A stretch of 64,000 bases of DNA from Camarhynchus parvulus. Its lineage: Eukaryota; Chordata; Aves; Passeriformes; Thraupidae. Numbering within the stretch: position 1 is the stretch's first letter; every line of letters begins with the position of its first letter. Of the stretch, positions 11,200 to 25,221 are shown piece by piece. The position numbers were made by a program, and so were the translations under genes. The notes beneath the pieces are model-generated. The model saw only the letters and a program-made list of their open reading frames with translations, ran no database searches and was not told where the DNA came from. Location: the NCBI RefSeq assembly GCF_901933205.1, contig NC_044573.1, positions 35,684,993 through 35,748,992 on the forward strand, written 5' to 3'.

Positions 11200-11568
11200 A
11201 GAATCATAGAATTATAGAATGGTTTAGGTTGAAAGGGACCTTTAAAATCTTAGAGTTCTAACCCCAGCCATGGGCAGGGACTCCTTCCACTAGACCAGGT
11301 TGCCCAAAGCCCCATCCAACTTGCCCTTGAACATTTCCAGGGATGGGACATCCACAGCTTCTCTGAGCTACCTGTACCAGGGCCTCACCACCCTCGCAGT
11401 AAAAAATTTCTTCCCCTGTCTAATCTAAATCTACCCTGTTTCGATTAATGCCATTCCGCCTTGCCCTGTCCATGCCCATGTAAAAAGGCCCTCTCCAGCT
11501 CTCTTGTAGGCCCCTTTAGATGCTGGAAAGCTGCTATGAGGTCACCTTGAAGCCTTCTCCAGGTGAAC
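11200..11568 (-). mobile_element. CR1 LINE 3' fragment, reverse
   Basis: Read on the + strand it starts with the CR1 3' tail complement ('cagaatcatagaattataga') and the block 'tggtttaggttgaaaggga', then 'actagaccaggttgcccaaa', 'catccacagcttctctgagc' and 'gaagccttctccaggtgaac'. This is the reverse complement of a CR1 3' UTR in full order. The copy is 5'-truncated as usual and contains no reverse-transcriptase coding sequence. Its consensus type differs from the other large CR1 copies in the window. Confidence 0.92.
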
Positions 11569-14500
11569 ATGGTGTCTTAAGTAAAAATGTGTCTGGTCGT
11601 TCATATTTAATAATAAATTCTGAAACTTTCAGCATGGATCACAGTGACCTGAATATTCCATACTCTATTACAATAATGCTCAAATTATGTTGAATTTTGG
11701 CACTTTTCCTATTATAATTTTCTATCAAAAAATTTTCCAGCTTTACTGTGTTGACTCTGTGTAAATGTTTTTAGATAATGGAGATTGTCCAGAAGTTTCA
11801 AATTATGTATAGACCAAAGCTTCAAAGAAGCAGCAGGAGCATTTTGCTCAAATTTTATTTGTCTTCTGTTGAAAGCAGTGAAAGAAATTTTGACTGCTTT
11901 CAATTTTAATATATTTTAAAACAATAGGTTATTCAAAGGAAATTTAGTAGGAAGACCCACTATGTAATTATTATTCTAGCAGAATTTCCTATCTAGGAAA
12001 GAGTTTCATAAGCATAATTATTTAGAATTTAAAATTTAAAGCAGTTATTTTACAGAATGTTGACAGTATTCCTGAATTTTGTTCAGACCTATGTGATCAT
12101 GAATTACTGTTAGTGCTGTAGGAATTAGCATTGCTTTTTCTTCAAGCACTTTAGGCATTATCAAAGAGTAGTGTTGCTTAAAAATTGCAATTGCATGCAA
12201 GCAAGGCAGGCTGTTGGCAAGCCAGCCAACTGCCTTTATCTGTAGTTTACACATGACAGAAAGTCCAAGAGAGATGATTGGTATTTTCTTGCCACCATTT
12301 GGTATTAAAGTTGTCAATTCTTTGTTCCTTATGATACATACTGCACATGTCCTACTACACTGAAGAGGAACTGTAAGACTGATATTTGAGCAGAATTTTC
12401 TTGTATCCTTTTGGTAAAAAGGAATATTTTAAATAGTATTGGAAAGCTAATTTGATGACATGTAAAGGCCTATAAAAGACCAACATCTTGTGGAAGTGTT
12501 TGTGTAGATTTATTGGAATTTGCCATCACAGTCTCATCTGGCAGTTTGTGAGGTACACACTGTTCAGTTTTTTACCCATCACATTTTGCTCTTTGGTTTT
12601 GCTGGGATTAGTGAGAGTTGCTAGAAAGGTACCATGTTAGAAGAGACACTTTCTTCTCTGTTTTGAAGTGATGTTTGCTATTTGGTGAATGGTGTCAGCC
12701 TGTGTAGGTAACTCATCATGTCTGACCTATATAACTCTGCCCCAGGAAAACACTGTTCCTGTGGCTTCAGCTGAGACATGGCAGATAAACACGTGGAGGA
12801 TTTAAAATAGCTGCTAACACGTGTCATGCGGAGATTTTTAAAATTTCTTTTGGTAACATAAGTGAGAAGTGATTTTATTTCAATTTTTTAAAATGCTTTT
12901 ATTTTCAACTTTGTGTTCAATCAGACAACCTAATTGAAGAGGAGCTTATTTCTGGAATAACTACATAGCTCAAGAACAGCATATGATGTAATTCAGGGTT
13001 TTTTAAAAGTAAATATTCTCTTTAGTAAATATTCTTCACAAAAGAGTGAAGTGTTGCTTTGCAATATCCTTGAGTTTTGTATTTGGAATTGCAAATATGA
13101 AGAAGTTGTGATGCAATAACTTTATTATTCCGTTAGTATTATCACTTTTGTCCTTTTACTGTCTCTGGTAGCTACCTTGTAGCCTTAGTTGGTAAAAGCT
13201 TTGTTTCTTCTGTTCTTGCAGTAATTATAATTTGTGCCTCATCAGACTTTGTTGGATTATGCTTTTTTTACTGCCAGATGAAATACTATTTCATTTAATA
13301 TGCACATGAAAACTTCAGAATTCTTGGACAACTTGGCTAAAAGAATAACTTTATAAACTTTCTTCAACAGTAGTCAAAGAAGTTGGTCAATCTACTAGTG
13401 TATGTGTCTCAGGAAAAAAAATTACAAAAAGGACATTAGGATTTATCCACTGCTTTGTCTGGTAATTTGAAATTCAATCCGTACAAATTATGACTATTCT
13501 GGAAATATTCTTGCAGCAAGACTGTAATAGCTGTAGCAAAATGAAGGTCGATTATTTTTCCTCAGACAGTGAACTGAGTAGCTAAAGTAATGACAATGGT
13601 GGGATTGTTATTATAAGTTATTCTATGCCTTATGGAAGATAGTAGGAAAAAGGTATTTCCTAGCCTGAAGAGGCACTGCAAAATTATTTGGGAGGAACCA
13701 ATTATGACCATGAATTCAAAAGACTTTTTTTTTTCCAGTCTCCCTTTGTTCTATAAATAAATCTGAGCTCACAGCAGAATGAATTAATTTACTTACAGTC
13801 CAGGTAATGTAGTATAGGCTTTTCTAATCTGAGATACTGGTGCACTACAATTCTATTCTGTAATGTAAGTGTACCATTCTGTAGGCTGAGCAAAGCTCAG
13901 GGTTTTAATGCATTTTCAATTATGGGCCTCCAGTGCTCAAGTTGCTAAGAAAAATTGTATTTTAACGATTTTGTTGGTTTTGATATCCACATCTGTTCAA
14001 AAAGAATCATTTCTTTCCCCCATATATTTATCAGAGCTTGTCATCAAGAAGTAGTTCTGGTTTCTGCCATAGAACTCACAGCATCTGTGAGCTCTTTCTT
14101 CATAATCTTAAAATAATTATTCAAATTTGACATCTTTACCTCAGATTCCAGTGGAGGCCAGATGCTAATTGATAGAAAAGAGATTGTTCAGTCAGATGAT
14201 TTTAATGAGGTTGAACTCATACAAGTCTGTTAGCAACTTGTTTCTGCTCCCTTGCTCACCTTAAAGACTTCAGACCATCACCATGATGCAAAAGTCCGTC
14301 TGCTCTCAGAGTACTCCCCAAACTGTCCATTACAGAGAACACAGTTTTGGATGTGCAGTCATAGGAAAAACCACAAATGGAAATGGTACAAAATCCACAC
14401 CTGCAGCCATTCAAAAACATGTGGAGTATGTTTCCCTCAAAGTTAAAGCAAAACAGAACACAAAGTTAAAATTCATAATGTTTTATTTTACTGGATATGG

Positions 14501-15562
14501 TTTTAATTTATAAAGATTAGTTTATGTACATCTGACTTGAAGTACTGTAAAAAGAGAACTAAGTGTGCATTTATTTGAATGATTACATTGTTGCATATTC
14601 ATATAGATACACTACCTAGTACAGCTATAGCTATGTTATTGCTAAACTAAATGTCTTTGCACACACCTCACTGAAGATCAAGTATATGCCAACTTTGACT
14701 TAAAAAAGACATTGCCTCTAAATTAGGCAAGTACAGAAGAATGAGTCTGAAAATTTTTTCTACATGTTAAAATAGGCATTTATCATTAATAGGTTTCTTA
14801 GCAAAAGGGTTTGAATTTAATGTGTCGTTCTGGGCTTAGCACAGTCAGAAGGAAGCAAGCAGCTATCACTGCTCTGTTGATCATAGTCTTTCTCCATTCA
14901 GCCTTTCTACTGCTTGTTCTGGTTTGTTATTCTGCTCCAGATAATTCTCATCTCTGTGCCTGTGTAGTCTGTGTTCATCTATCCATTCCACCTGTAATTC
15001 CACCTCAGATTTGAGTATGACTGTAATTGAGAGTCCTATTTTGTAGAGGCGCCGGGATTCCTGGATTTTTCTTTTGGAATATGAACTTTATTATGTACAC
15101 GCTTAAATTCAGTGACTTTTCTATATATCCATAAAAACCTGTTAAGAGGGTGGACCATGAACTTTCAGCCAGGGATTTGTGAATGTGAATCAAGTTGAAG
15201 TCTATGGGAGATGCAAATTTTTTTTTTGCCCACTAATCTCTCACAAAGACTTGAGGGATTCTAGTCAATGAAAAGAAGGAAGATTGGATATTTTCTGATT
15301 GCACAAGAAGAGGATTGAGTTTTAAGAACCCAAACTGAGTATTTCTCATCTATATTTTATTCATCCAAGTAATTAGTTGATTTCTCATTTTGGTTGTATT
15401 TTCAGTTTAATTTAAAGATGTTAAGATTAAGTCAAATTTTTGATATTACTCAGGTATTTCAAGTTTAGGGGAACTTTTAGCAGCTGTTCATCTCATAATT
15501 TAGAAATAAGTTCTTTGACTTCTCCCTGAGAAGGACTGCCTCTGTCCATAGGATGTATAGGG

Positions 15563-15853
15563 CAGTGGTCCCCAAATGATTGTACATTCCTATCAGTAAA
15601 ATATTTTTGAACACTCTCTCCAATATGTATATATTTATAAATTATATACACCTACTACTGTATATATCATCTATTTGTCCATTATAAACCATAGACAAAA
15701 TAGAAAGTAAAAATGAATGAGAAAAAGACTAACTGAACTCTTTTGAGAATTCATTTTATTTATTAATGGTACAAGACATAGTTCCTTCCTGCATCCCAGT
15801 GCATTTTCTGGCACACTGTGTGGGATGAGCACACCCTGCTTTGGAAACTGCTG
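15563..15853. mobile_element. Candidate non-autonomous hAT DNA transposon
   Basis: The left end reads CAGTGGTCCCCAAATG, a typical hAT/Charlie-like terminus. The right end, reverse-complemented, reads CAGCAGTTTCCAAAGC, matching at 10 of the first 14 positions. The 8-bp flanks are GTATAGGG (15555-15562) and GCATAGGT (15854-15861), identical at 6 of 8, which fits the 8-bp target duplication of hAT elements. At 291 bp, AT-rich and without a transposase, it would be an old MITE-like copy. Family assignment needs a repeat library. Confidence 0.55.
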
Positions 15854-17086
15854 GCATAGGTAAACAGGGGAGACCAGCTTCATAACATAAGCTGTAATAC
15901 TACCTTTCTGCAGTGAATGTGTCCATTGTATCTCTCTTATTTATTGTTTGAATGTATTAAATTCAGTCTGTTATGTTAGATGCTATAAATGTAGGTGCTA
16001 TAACATTCTTCTGTCTAACCCGAATTACACAGAAAGCCTTTTGTGACAAGGGGAAAAAGGGATTTTTTCATACTTGTACACATTTCAGTGCACAGGGTTA
16101 GGTACAACATTGTGGTATGAAGTTTCTCAATGAGGTTGTACACAGCTCAGGGGAATTTGGTGCATGGTTAAGTTGCTTAGAACTGGAGGTGATCAGCATT
16201 GATTGTGTTTTAGGTTTGCACAACTTGTGCAACGATTTATACATCTATTTTGGTTATAAGAACCACAATGGGTGGTGAAGCTGTGGTTTTTGAAAATGAC
16301 TTTCCAACTGTACATTCTCTGCAGAGTAACCTTTATCCTTCCTATTCACTAGCAGTGACTTTTCTCCTTTCCTCTCTCAGAATTCCAGGATTTGAGTCTC
16401 TAGCTTTTCACTGGTCTCTGATGACCTAATTTATGACTCAAACTCTGAACAATATCCATCCGGCTCTCACATTGTGTCACCACCGCAAGGTCAACTCCCT
16501 AGAAAACTTTCCAATTTCTTGTGATGTAGCCAGTGCCAGAAAATCATACCCTATGTTTTTCATGTTTTTTAACTCTTCCATGAATGCCTGGATTATGAGC
16601 TGCTATTTGTATGCTAATGAATATCCAATTTAAAGAGTCTGTTTTCATTTTATTATTCTTGTAGATGATTTTACACCAAAATGAGCACTATGGTAATGCT
16701 GCAGTAATCAGAGACCAGACTCTTGATGTTTGGAAATTTTTGTAATGACTACGGTTTCTGTGGCTTTTCTTTTTCTATTTTAAACCTAGTTTTGTTATTG
16801 GAGGGTGTGGTGTGGTATGGTGAGATTCAGTGGATCGGTGTTCATAGACCATTTGGGTCTAAGTTTGGGGGTTCTTCTGGCTCACCAAACCATACCAAGA
16901 TAGCTCAGTGAAGAGCCTAGCTGTGAGTGGGTGATGAGATGCACCTGTATGGCAAATTGGCTTTTGGATGTCCTTACTGGCCTGCTGGGCCAGCCTGTCT
17001 TCACTGTCGGACCAGGAAACCGCAGATAACAGCACTCCTAACTTGTGTGGCTCAAGAAGGTGCAAAAGGTTAAATAGGAATGAATC

Positions 17087-17670
17087 TCAGCTGTTGTGGT
17101 TTAACCCCAGCCAGCAACCAGTAACCACACAGCCACTCACTTCCTCATCAGTGGGATGGGGGAGAGGCTCTGGAGGGTAAAAGCTGGAAAACTCTTGGGT
17201 TGAGATGAAGGACTTTAATAGAGAAAGCAGAAAGCCATGCATGCAAGCAATGTAAAACTAGGAATTAATTCACTGCTTCCCATGGGCAGGCAGGTGTTCA
17301 GTCACTGCCAAGAGAGCAGGGCCTCATCACATGTAACAGAGACTTGGGAAGACAAATACCATCATCCTGAATGTCCCTCCCTTCCTCTTTCTTCCCCCCA
17401 GCTTTTTCCTCTGAACATGATGTTATATGGTCCAGAACATCCCTCTGGTCATTTGGGGTCACCAGTCCTGGCCCCTCTCAGGTTTCCTGTGCCTCTTTGC
17501 CCATGTGGAAGTGTGCAAAGAAGAAAAGGCTTTGGCTCTGTGTAAGCCCTGCTTGGCAATAACTATCTCTACATTATCAACACTATGGTCAGCACAAACC
17601 CAAAACACAACCCCATACCAGACACTGTAAAGAAAATTAACTCTACCCCAGCTGAAGCCAGCTCATCAGC
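17087..17670 (-). mobile_element. ERVL-type solo LTR with 5-bp target-site duplication
   Basis: The LTR spans 17092-17665 (574 bp), TG...CA, and is in reverse orientation. Perfect 5-bp duplications TCAGC flank it at 17087-17091 and 17666-17670. A 5-bp duplication fits class III (ERVL-like) avian retroviruses. Content follows the familiar bird LTR: on the + strand 'tgtggtttaaccccagccag' near the left end and 'aaagaaaattaactctaccc' near the right end. The complement of 17214-17219 is ATTAAA, a likely polyadenylation signal. No internal gag, pol or env sequence is attached, so it is a solo LTR left by LTR-LTR recombination. Reading frames inside it are spurious. Confidence 0.85.
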
Positions 17671-19408
17671 TTAAATATCTATTATTCAGTTGCCAGAAAT
17701 TGTAAGGATGCTGATGTCCCTGACCAGTGTCAGCTTTACTACTTCAGCGGTCTTCAGAGCCTTTGCATAACAGAGGCATGGCCAGTGTTTCTCAGAAGGT
17801 GTTGCTGTTTTTCTGATGGTAATCAAGTAGTCAGATGTCTAGGAGGAGCTGTTTTCTCTGGCTTATGCTACTGGCTGTTACTCCATGTGAGAGTCCAGTC
17901 TGCTTTTTGGAAATAGCCTAATAGGACAATAGGTGTCAGAGCAGAGAAATCAGTTCACTGATGTCTTAAGATTGTAACAGTGCATGAGCAATGACAGCCC
18001 AGGGTCATTATGGTCAAATTACTCATTAATCCTGTTGTCCTTAAAGGTGGGTAGGGCTGCTCAGCTGGCACCTGTAGGGAAGAATATAGTCTGGAAGGAT
18101 CCTGTAGTAATAAAGATGCTTGCTGTTTGTTTTTACCTGTCCTTGTCTTAAATTCTTGTTCTATTGAAAATGGTATGTTTCAACAGCATTAACTAATACG
18201 TGTTACTATTACACATGCTCAGGCACATGAAACACTATACAGAAGAGCAAGTCTTAAAAACCCTGGGAACATAGGAAGGGTGGTTTTCATCTGACACTGT
18301 GCACCTCGATGTCAGTATTCCTACTTTGATGATGGCAACTAAGAAATTTTTCAGGACTGCTTAAATTGATACCTATGAAGTTTTTATACTGCAGCACGCT
18401 TGTTTTAAGCAAGAGTGCGAACTTGTTACCCTTCCAAAGCCAGCTTTTCCTAGCTGTTTTATTTCTGAGGAAAATAAATATCAATACACTAGAAATCCTA
18501 AAAAGTGTCTGGAATAGCTTTTTTGTATGTGTTAGCATCATTCTCAAAGGTCTGACCCTGGCCGTTTGTAAGACATTAATTCCTGATAAACAGCAACTAG
18601 TGGGGGTTTTTGTTTTTCTTAGTACACTGAGTCTAAGCCTAACTGTTGTGATATACTCAGTACATGAGGGTGATGTCCAATAAAGTCAATAAATTTGCCA
18701 CCTATGAACAGTGTAGGAGTGACTCAGATGACTCCTTAGCAGTGTCTCCTTGCCTCCCAAAACAGTGTCTCAATCATCTCAGATACTGAGAATATTAAAA
18801 GCAGAGTTAGCAAGGATTGACTAAGCATCACGTCTGTTAGTAAGAATCCTCCTGTCAGTCATTTTGCAACTACTATGATTTTTGCTATACCCTTTCTATA
18901 CTGAGTAAACACAGCTTTAGGCCATTTTCTGTACCACAGCATACATTGAATATTTCTGATAGTATTTGAATATTCTAAGACTGTTTTTCATCCATCCTGT
19001 TCTTTCCAGACTGTAACAATAAAAGTTTTATTGGAAGCTGTTGGTCAGATGGTGATCGTGTCAGGCACCTACACAACAGGCCTATGTTGCATTTGACATG
19101 TCTGAGGATAGTTGGCTTATTATATGAGTTTGGAAAGATGTGATACAGGGCCAGCGAGACTCCCATCCCATTGGGACCCACAATGAGAGATGAATTAAAT
19201 ACCTGGGGACATACTGAATGTCTCTTGGTTGACTTTGTGTACACATTTTCAAGTTGTGTACTTGAAGATGTACATCCAGCTTTTCTTCCTGAGCTGTTTT
19301 AAAGCAGTGACTTTAAAATGGAGGAACAACACAGATAAGTAGTATAGTGAATTTATCTAGTTCATGTTCATTCTGGATTTCTTGCTGATCATGATGCTCG
19401 CTCAAAAG

Positions 19409-19428
19409 TATATATATATATATATATC
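19409..19428. repeat. (TA)10 microsatellite
   Basis: A dinucleotide run in the A-B intron, likely length-polymorphic. Confidence 0.95.
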
Positions 19429-22396
19429 TATAACATATTGCAGCCTTGTCCTTCATGATCTGAACTTGCTCCCCAAATTTCAGTATCAGGATGTTCCATA
19501 GTTGACAGTGTAGCCTCCGTTAGCTCCAAAAAACATGCATGATCCAGACTGGAATAGCACCACAAAGCTTGCTTATTTTGGCAGTAATTTGGTTTGCTTA
19601 TCTGGTTAAATAGCAGTATTTATGATCCCATTCCCAAGTGGGGGTGCATTACTTTTTTTTCAAGATTTCTTGGTAACATTAGTTTAAAAATAAGGCAGAT
19701 TCTAATGAAGTCAGTAGCCATGTTAATTTGCAATAGCTAAGAACCCAGTTTAGGAGCTGTGTATTTTTTTTTATCATACAATTAGGTTTGAGCTGAGTTC
19801 CTGTTCGAAGTTTTTCCCTGCCGTGTTGCAGATTTTGCCTCTTTCCAGAAGAACCACCTCAAGTGCCTTCAGTGTCATGTTCATGTAACTAGGCCAGTCA
19901 CAGGAGCAGAGCATCACTTCACCATTTTTTGTGGTGTTACAGAAGTATTTCAGTGTTTTAGGAGCAGAAGAAGTCATGCTTATATCTGGTGCTGGAGCTC
20001 TTGCTATTAGATCTACTTTTTAAAATTTATTTTCCTTGTTGCAATGGAATGTTTATATTAAAAGGCAAAATACAAACATTAGGATAAATTCAGACGTGAA
20101 TGCAGATGTATTATACTTTTAAGGCCACTTAAAGATTTTCTTTTCTCCCTTTGCATCCCCAAGCACAAGTTTGTGATATCAAGATTATCTGAATCCTACT
20201 AAAGTAATGAAATAATTTATTTATTTTTTAACTTGCAACTTCTTTACATAATACCTCTGAATTACAACCAGAAATCTGGAGAGAAAAGAGTTTAGGATCA
20301 ATTAGTTAGAAAGTTGGGGTACCACAAGTTAAGAAAAAAAAGGGAAAAAATGTAGGGAAGAGTCTAAACCAGAGAGATAGCATCACTGCTGTAGTTCACA
20401 CCTCTGTGCCTTTTGTGAGTTATTGTTAGAATTGCTCCAATTAGAAAGTGGAAATAAGCTTAGAGCAGTTGTGCAGATCCCTCTGCGGCACCTCTGGGTT
20501 TCAACTTTTACCTAAAGCTTGTGGTGTTTCAGAGCACTGTGTTATAAGAATGTTGCATATGGCAGTGTGACAATTTGTACTCAGTAGGTCTGCGTAGGAG
20601 TCCCTGTGCTTTTTGTGTGCTTAGTAACAGGGTGGATGAAAGATGCCCAAACAGCTGGGGGGCATGTAGTAATGCTGGATAACTGCAGTACTCAGAGACA
20701 AAATTAATCTGCTCTTTGTGATGCATCCAGTGGAAATACTGTAATCTGCATGAGCAGTTCAAGGTTTTCCTTGGCAAGCCTGTTGGTGTGATTGAGTAGT
20801 GCTTACGCTTGAATTGTTGATAGGATGTAAGTAGAAAAGGCAAAGAGTGGTGAGGGAAACTCATATGTTCCCTGAGGTGTAAAAGAAAAGGAATTTGGAG
20901 AGTCTGATGAGGAACATTTCAAAACCCATCTTCATTTTCTCTAACACTGGTTACAGGAAGGGAGTTTCCTTCCATCCTAAGGGCTTGTTTGGGTAAGCAT
21001 AGGCTATTTTTTAAGGATTAGGAGGCTTTAGGTGCTTGGAATTTGTTTTGTTACACATTGTTTTCATTAAATGAAAACATTTGGATTTGATTAAATTAGT
21101 TTATCTGGAGCTGTTTGAGGTTGTTTGAGTATCGAAAACAAATTAGATTATGTAATTACATGAACAAACTGTATTTATCAGCGGTTTCCTAGCTGCTTTG
21201 TTGATGATTTCATGCCCTATACTAGTGTTTCCAACCCATAGCTGTGGCAGCTTTATTGGAATTCATCTTGCAAATGTTCTTTTTCTATGCATTGAGCTGT
21301 TCAGAGTCTCCCTGTGGGGGCATCTTGATGCACCTTCTCTGCCTGGCTCATTTTGAACAGTGGTACTCAGCAAGCTGTGCCAGACTGGGAAGAGTTAAGG
21401 CTTTTGGATGCCAAAGGAATCAAAGCTTGCTATTACCAATTAAATGCCCAAGGATGGGAAGAATACTTAAAAGAGTTCGTGTTTTCTTAAACCCGTCTCC
21501 ACATTTCTAAAGGATGTGTGCTCATTTATAGTAAAAAAAATAATTCAACTTGTTCAATCATATGTTGGCTGTTCCTTAAGAGACCATGGAGAGATTTAGC
21601 TCACAGTAGACCTGAGTGAGGAAATTGTTGCCTTTCTTAGATCCATTAATACTTCCTTTGCTTAGTTTGTAAGATACCCACATGTGAATGAAATTTCTTC
21701 TTTTCCTATGCAGACCTATCTTCACACTTTTATCAAGGTCTGAGCTAGAGGATTTCACTCTATAATGGATATTTTTATTTCTTCTATTTTCTTCTTTTCA
21801 GAGGAAATGGTAACAGTGAGAATCAGGCTTCAGTGTACCCTTTTTCTGAATGTCAGTTGAGAACTTACGTGCAAACCCAGCATCTTCAAATGGTTTCTCC
21901 CAAAAAGCATGTGTCTGGTTTCTGTCAGGAATGTCCCTTATGCCTCTGGTGTTATTCTGCCATTCTGTTTAGGATTTTTAGCCTCAATGACAAGACAAAA
22001 CAAAGCAAAAAAAATTACAGGAGAGGTTGAGCTGTTCAAACATACCCTGGCTTTATGTCCTGCTTGTATCTTAAGTGGTCCTTTCCATGGGGCTCTTTGG
22101 TCTTTGTTAAACAGAGATTCCCAGAGCCTTGTTAAGGAAAAGCACTGGTTGCTTCCTCTGCCTTTTTGAAGGTTTATGCTCCTCCAGCTCACTTTTCTCA
22201 AATGGTCTGTGTGTATATTCCACTTCTAGTGAAGTTATGTGCCTGTGATTTCCAGCACTAGTGTAATAATCAAATGCAGCCCCTTCTCCTGGCCATAAAC
22301 TACCTGAAGAAATCATGCAACAAGAGTGTGGGGTGCTTACACCTATTTAAAATATAAGAAATTTTATTTCAGTATTGTGTGGTTTGTTGTGGTTTT

Positions 22397-22436
22397 GTTG
22401 TTTTTGTTTTGGTTTTGTTTTGTTTTGTTTTGTTTT
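22397..22436. repeat. GTTTT-rich simple repeat
   Basis: Imperfect then regular GTTTT units, followed by a T-rich stretch to about 22490. The reading frame across it is low complexity and not a gene. Confidence 0.9.
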
Positions 22437-25221
22437 TTAATTTTTTTTTTAATTTGGTCTTTTGTTTTGAGGTTGGCTTTTTTTTTAAGTTCTCATAATA
22501 TTTGCCACTTGAGATTGTCAAGTTTTCAGTTTAGCCTGGAGATTACATCCTATTTGTTTTTGCATGGCTGATTTGAACTTAAAATTGTATATTTCCGAAT
22601 TTAGAATTTTTATTACAGAACTTTATATTCTCAGAATAGATTTCAGGTATTCTCACTTAAACTTCCTTCCTCATACATTAGGCCAGAGATGTAAATCAGT
22701 ATCAGGTAACTGAGTGATTTACACCACATAATAATGTTGGAAGCTTGGAATTTTTATCTCTGTTATGTTTAAATACTGAGGCATTAAATATTCTTAATTA
22801 TTTGCGTCACACTAGACCTTTTAGTGTCATTTGTTTACACTTATTTGCACAAATTATTTGGATGGATATCCGAAGCAAACAGTTACAAGACGGAATATGA
22901 ACCAACTCTTTCCTGTTGGCATCTTCCAGTACTTTTAGCACAAACTTATTGCTCAAAAACAGAGCTTTTCAAGTGCCTATTCATTCATTACCCACCAGAT
23001 TCCGGCAGGAGAGGAACATGTGAAGAGTGCCTGATGGTGCAGATACCTACACAATTTGGCCTTCTGCATGTCAATTGCTTTATAGGAACAGTAGCACGGA
23101 AGAAATTAATTTAATTGGGTGGAAATTCTGGATATATTTATGCTGTTTAAAAGGTGGATTTTGCATGTTACCTTGTTGCCTCGACCCTGGAGAGAGGGGG
23201 AAGAAAATCTATAGTGTAGACCTCTTGCACTCAAGGAATTCCACAGTGAAACTACTTTTGTTAGCCTTTGTTTCACTGTACTTCCTTCAAACACCAAACT
23301 GTTCCCCCCTTAATGCTATTTCATATTGTTTCATTGTGTGATTTTATTTTGCATGAAAATCACCTTGGTGTTCAACCTTGTTCAGGTGCATCTTTAAAAG
23401 CACTAAAATTCTTTGTATGTTGTCTCTATTACAGTGCAGCCGCTTGTTTGTGGCTGCTCAGGAAGAAATGGTACCAGAGAGAGAGAGAGGGGTGTCTGTC
23501 GTGCTTTAGTCACTGCTGTGGTCAACCCTCCTTCACTTTGCTCTGAAGTAACAGCAATTCTGTAAGGATGTCTTTTATATACTCAGATGAAGTCCCAACA
23601 AGGGCTGGGACCCAAAAAAGTAAGGCTTGTGCTGTTGTGGTAGCCTTCCAAGGTTGACTTAGTACCATTAGCACATTGTTACAGCTTGAAGTACTTTCAG
23701 TCAGTTTATATTAAATGTAAATATAAGATAAGACAAGAAAAATATTTAATATACTTTTGCAGAGCACAGTGAAAAAACAATTCTGGCAGTTTGCATTGTG
23801 ATGGACCTATCTGGCAATCAGGCACTGGCATTCCAGACTCTGTCCAGGCAATGTGAGGCTGCTATGTGATGAGCCTGGCTGAGTGGGTATTTGTCAGCAT
23901 TTCCTGGGCCAAGGGAATTGCACAGCCGGCTTAGAACTCCTTGGGCTGCTGAGTGTTTTGCTTTCTCTTCTTGCAGCACTCAACACACAGGTTCCTTTTC
24001 CAACACTGGCCTTCTATGGTATTCATAAGAGTAATACCCTGTGATTGTCCAGAGGTCACAGCAATTGGAATAATGAACACTAGGTTCTAAATTGCCTTGA
24101 ATTATCTGCAGTTTGTTATTTTTATTGTAATTCGTTAGAGACCAAGCAATACCAATCCAGCAAAATGCCATGATTACTGTAAAGGCTCTTTTTTTTTAAA
24201 GTCAGAAACTTATCTTAAATCTGACAAATGGATACTGAACTCTATTTCTCAAATATTATTTGATTACTGACAAAAATGACCTTTGTTTGTCTTGAACAAA
24301 AACTTATGGTATTTGTCCTGTTGTTTTCACATCATTTAGTTCTTGGAAATTCTGACAGCTCGTTTACATTGTGATTGATTATAGCATCCCACATTATATT
24401 TTCAGAAAGTGCTGAACCATGCCTATTACTGCTTGTATCTCTGAGTTGAGAAGTATTTTTCATTTGATGTTGACATTTTTCATGTTTCATCTGATAATTT
24501 ATATTGCTGTAAATGTGCAAGTGCTAGCTAGCACAGAAATAATAACGCTTGTCTTTATATTGGAGTTACAAGATTTCAATGCTTTGGAGTTTGTCTATGA
24601 AATCATTTCAGTAGAATCTCTTGATATTTTTATGATCTTTATGGTTGGATACAAATTAGCTTCTTTTATCTGAGAACCAAATGTTAAGCACAAATGTAGA
24701 TCCTCTGCAAGAAATAGTTTTCTAGAGAACAGCCAAGACTTAAAGTCAAAATGGAAAATTTGTCCCCAGTACTTTCTATTCTTGGGTGAGTTTATTCAGA
24801 CTTCCAGGAAAGGGTAAGTAGTCAGTTTTCAGAAACTGGAGGCTGACAAATAAGAGTATCTGTACCAAAGTGTGAGTAAGAGATGTAGCCAGACACCATA
24901 TTAGTTTAGTGTCTTGTTTAATAGCATCATGAAATTAAAACAATAGCTTGGATATCTAAGGAAAGAATTGCTTTCTGTTTGTCATGGACAGAAGATGTGA
25001 ATGAGGCAGAGGTCAGAGATCACAAGGAGGGGAAAAGAAGTGGTTCTACCACAAGGCACTTAAAAGTGCATGTCAGATGGATAGTCCTTCCTCAGATGTC
25101 TGAATGAAGAACACAGCTCTCCAACCCTATTCCTTTCCTCTTCGACTTGTGCATGATATGTGGTCAGACAGTACTGAAGCTAAAGTCATTAACAACATTT
25201 TTATTTCTGTTTTCCTTTCAG

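Larger units (their letters stand above)
7534..25221 (+). other. LTBP1: Intron A-B (17.7 kb)
   Basis: A GTAAGT donor and a pyrimidine-rich TTTCAG acceptor bound this intron. It contains a reverse CR1 (11200-11568), a candidate hAT element (15563-15853), a reverse solo LTR (17092-17665), a (TA) run (19409-19428) and a GTTTT-rich tract (about 22397-22436). The rest is AT-rich unique sequence in which no exon, RNA gene or further element was recognised. Confidence 0.9.

Noticed and set aside
17237..17630. Plus-strand frames of 63-102 codons
   Set aside because: Fall inside the solo LTR and read antisense to it.
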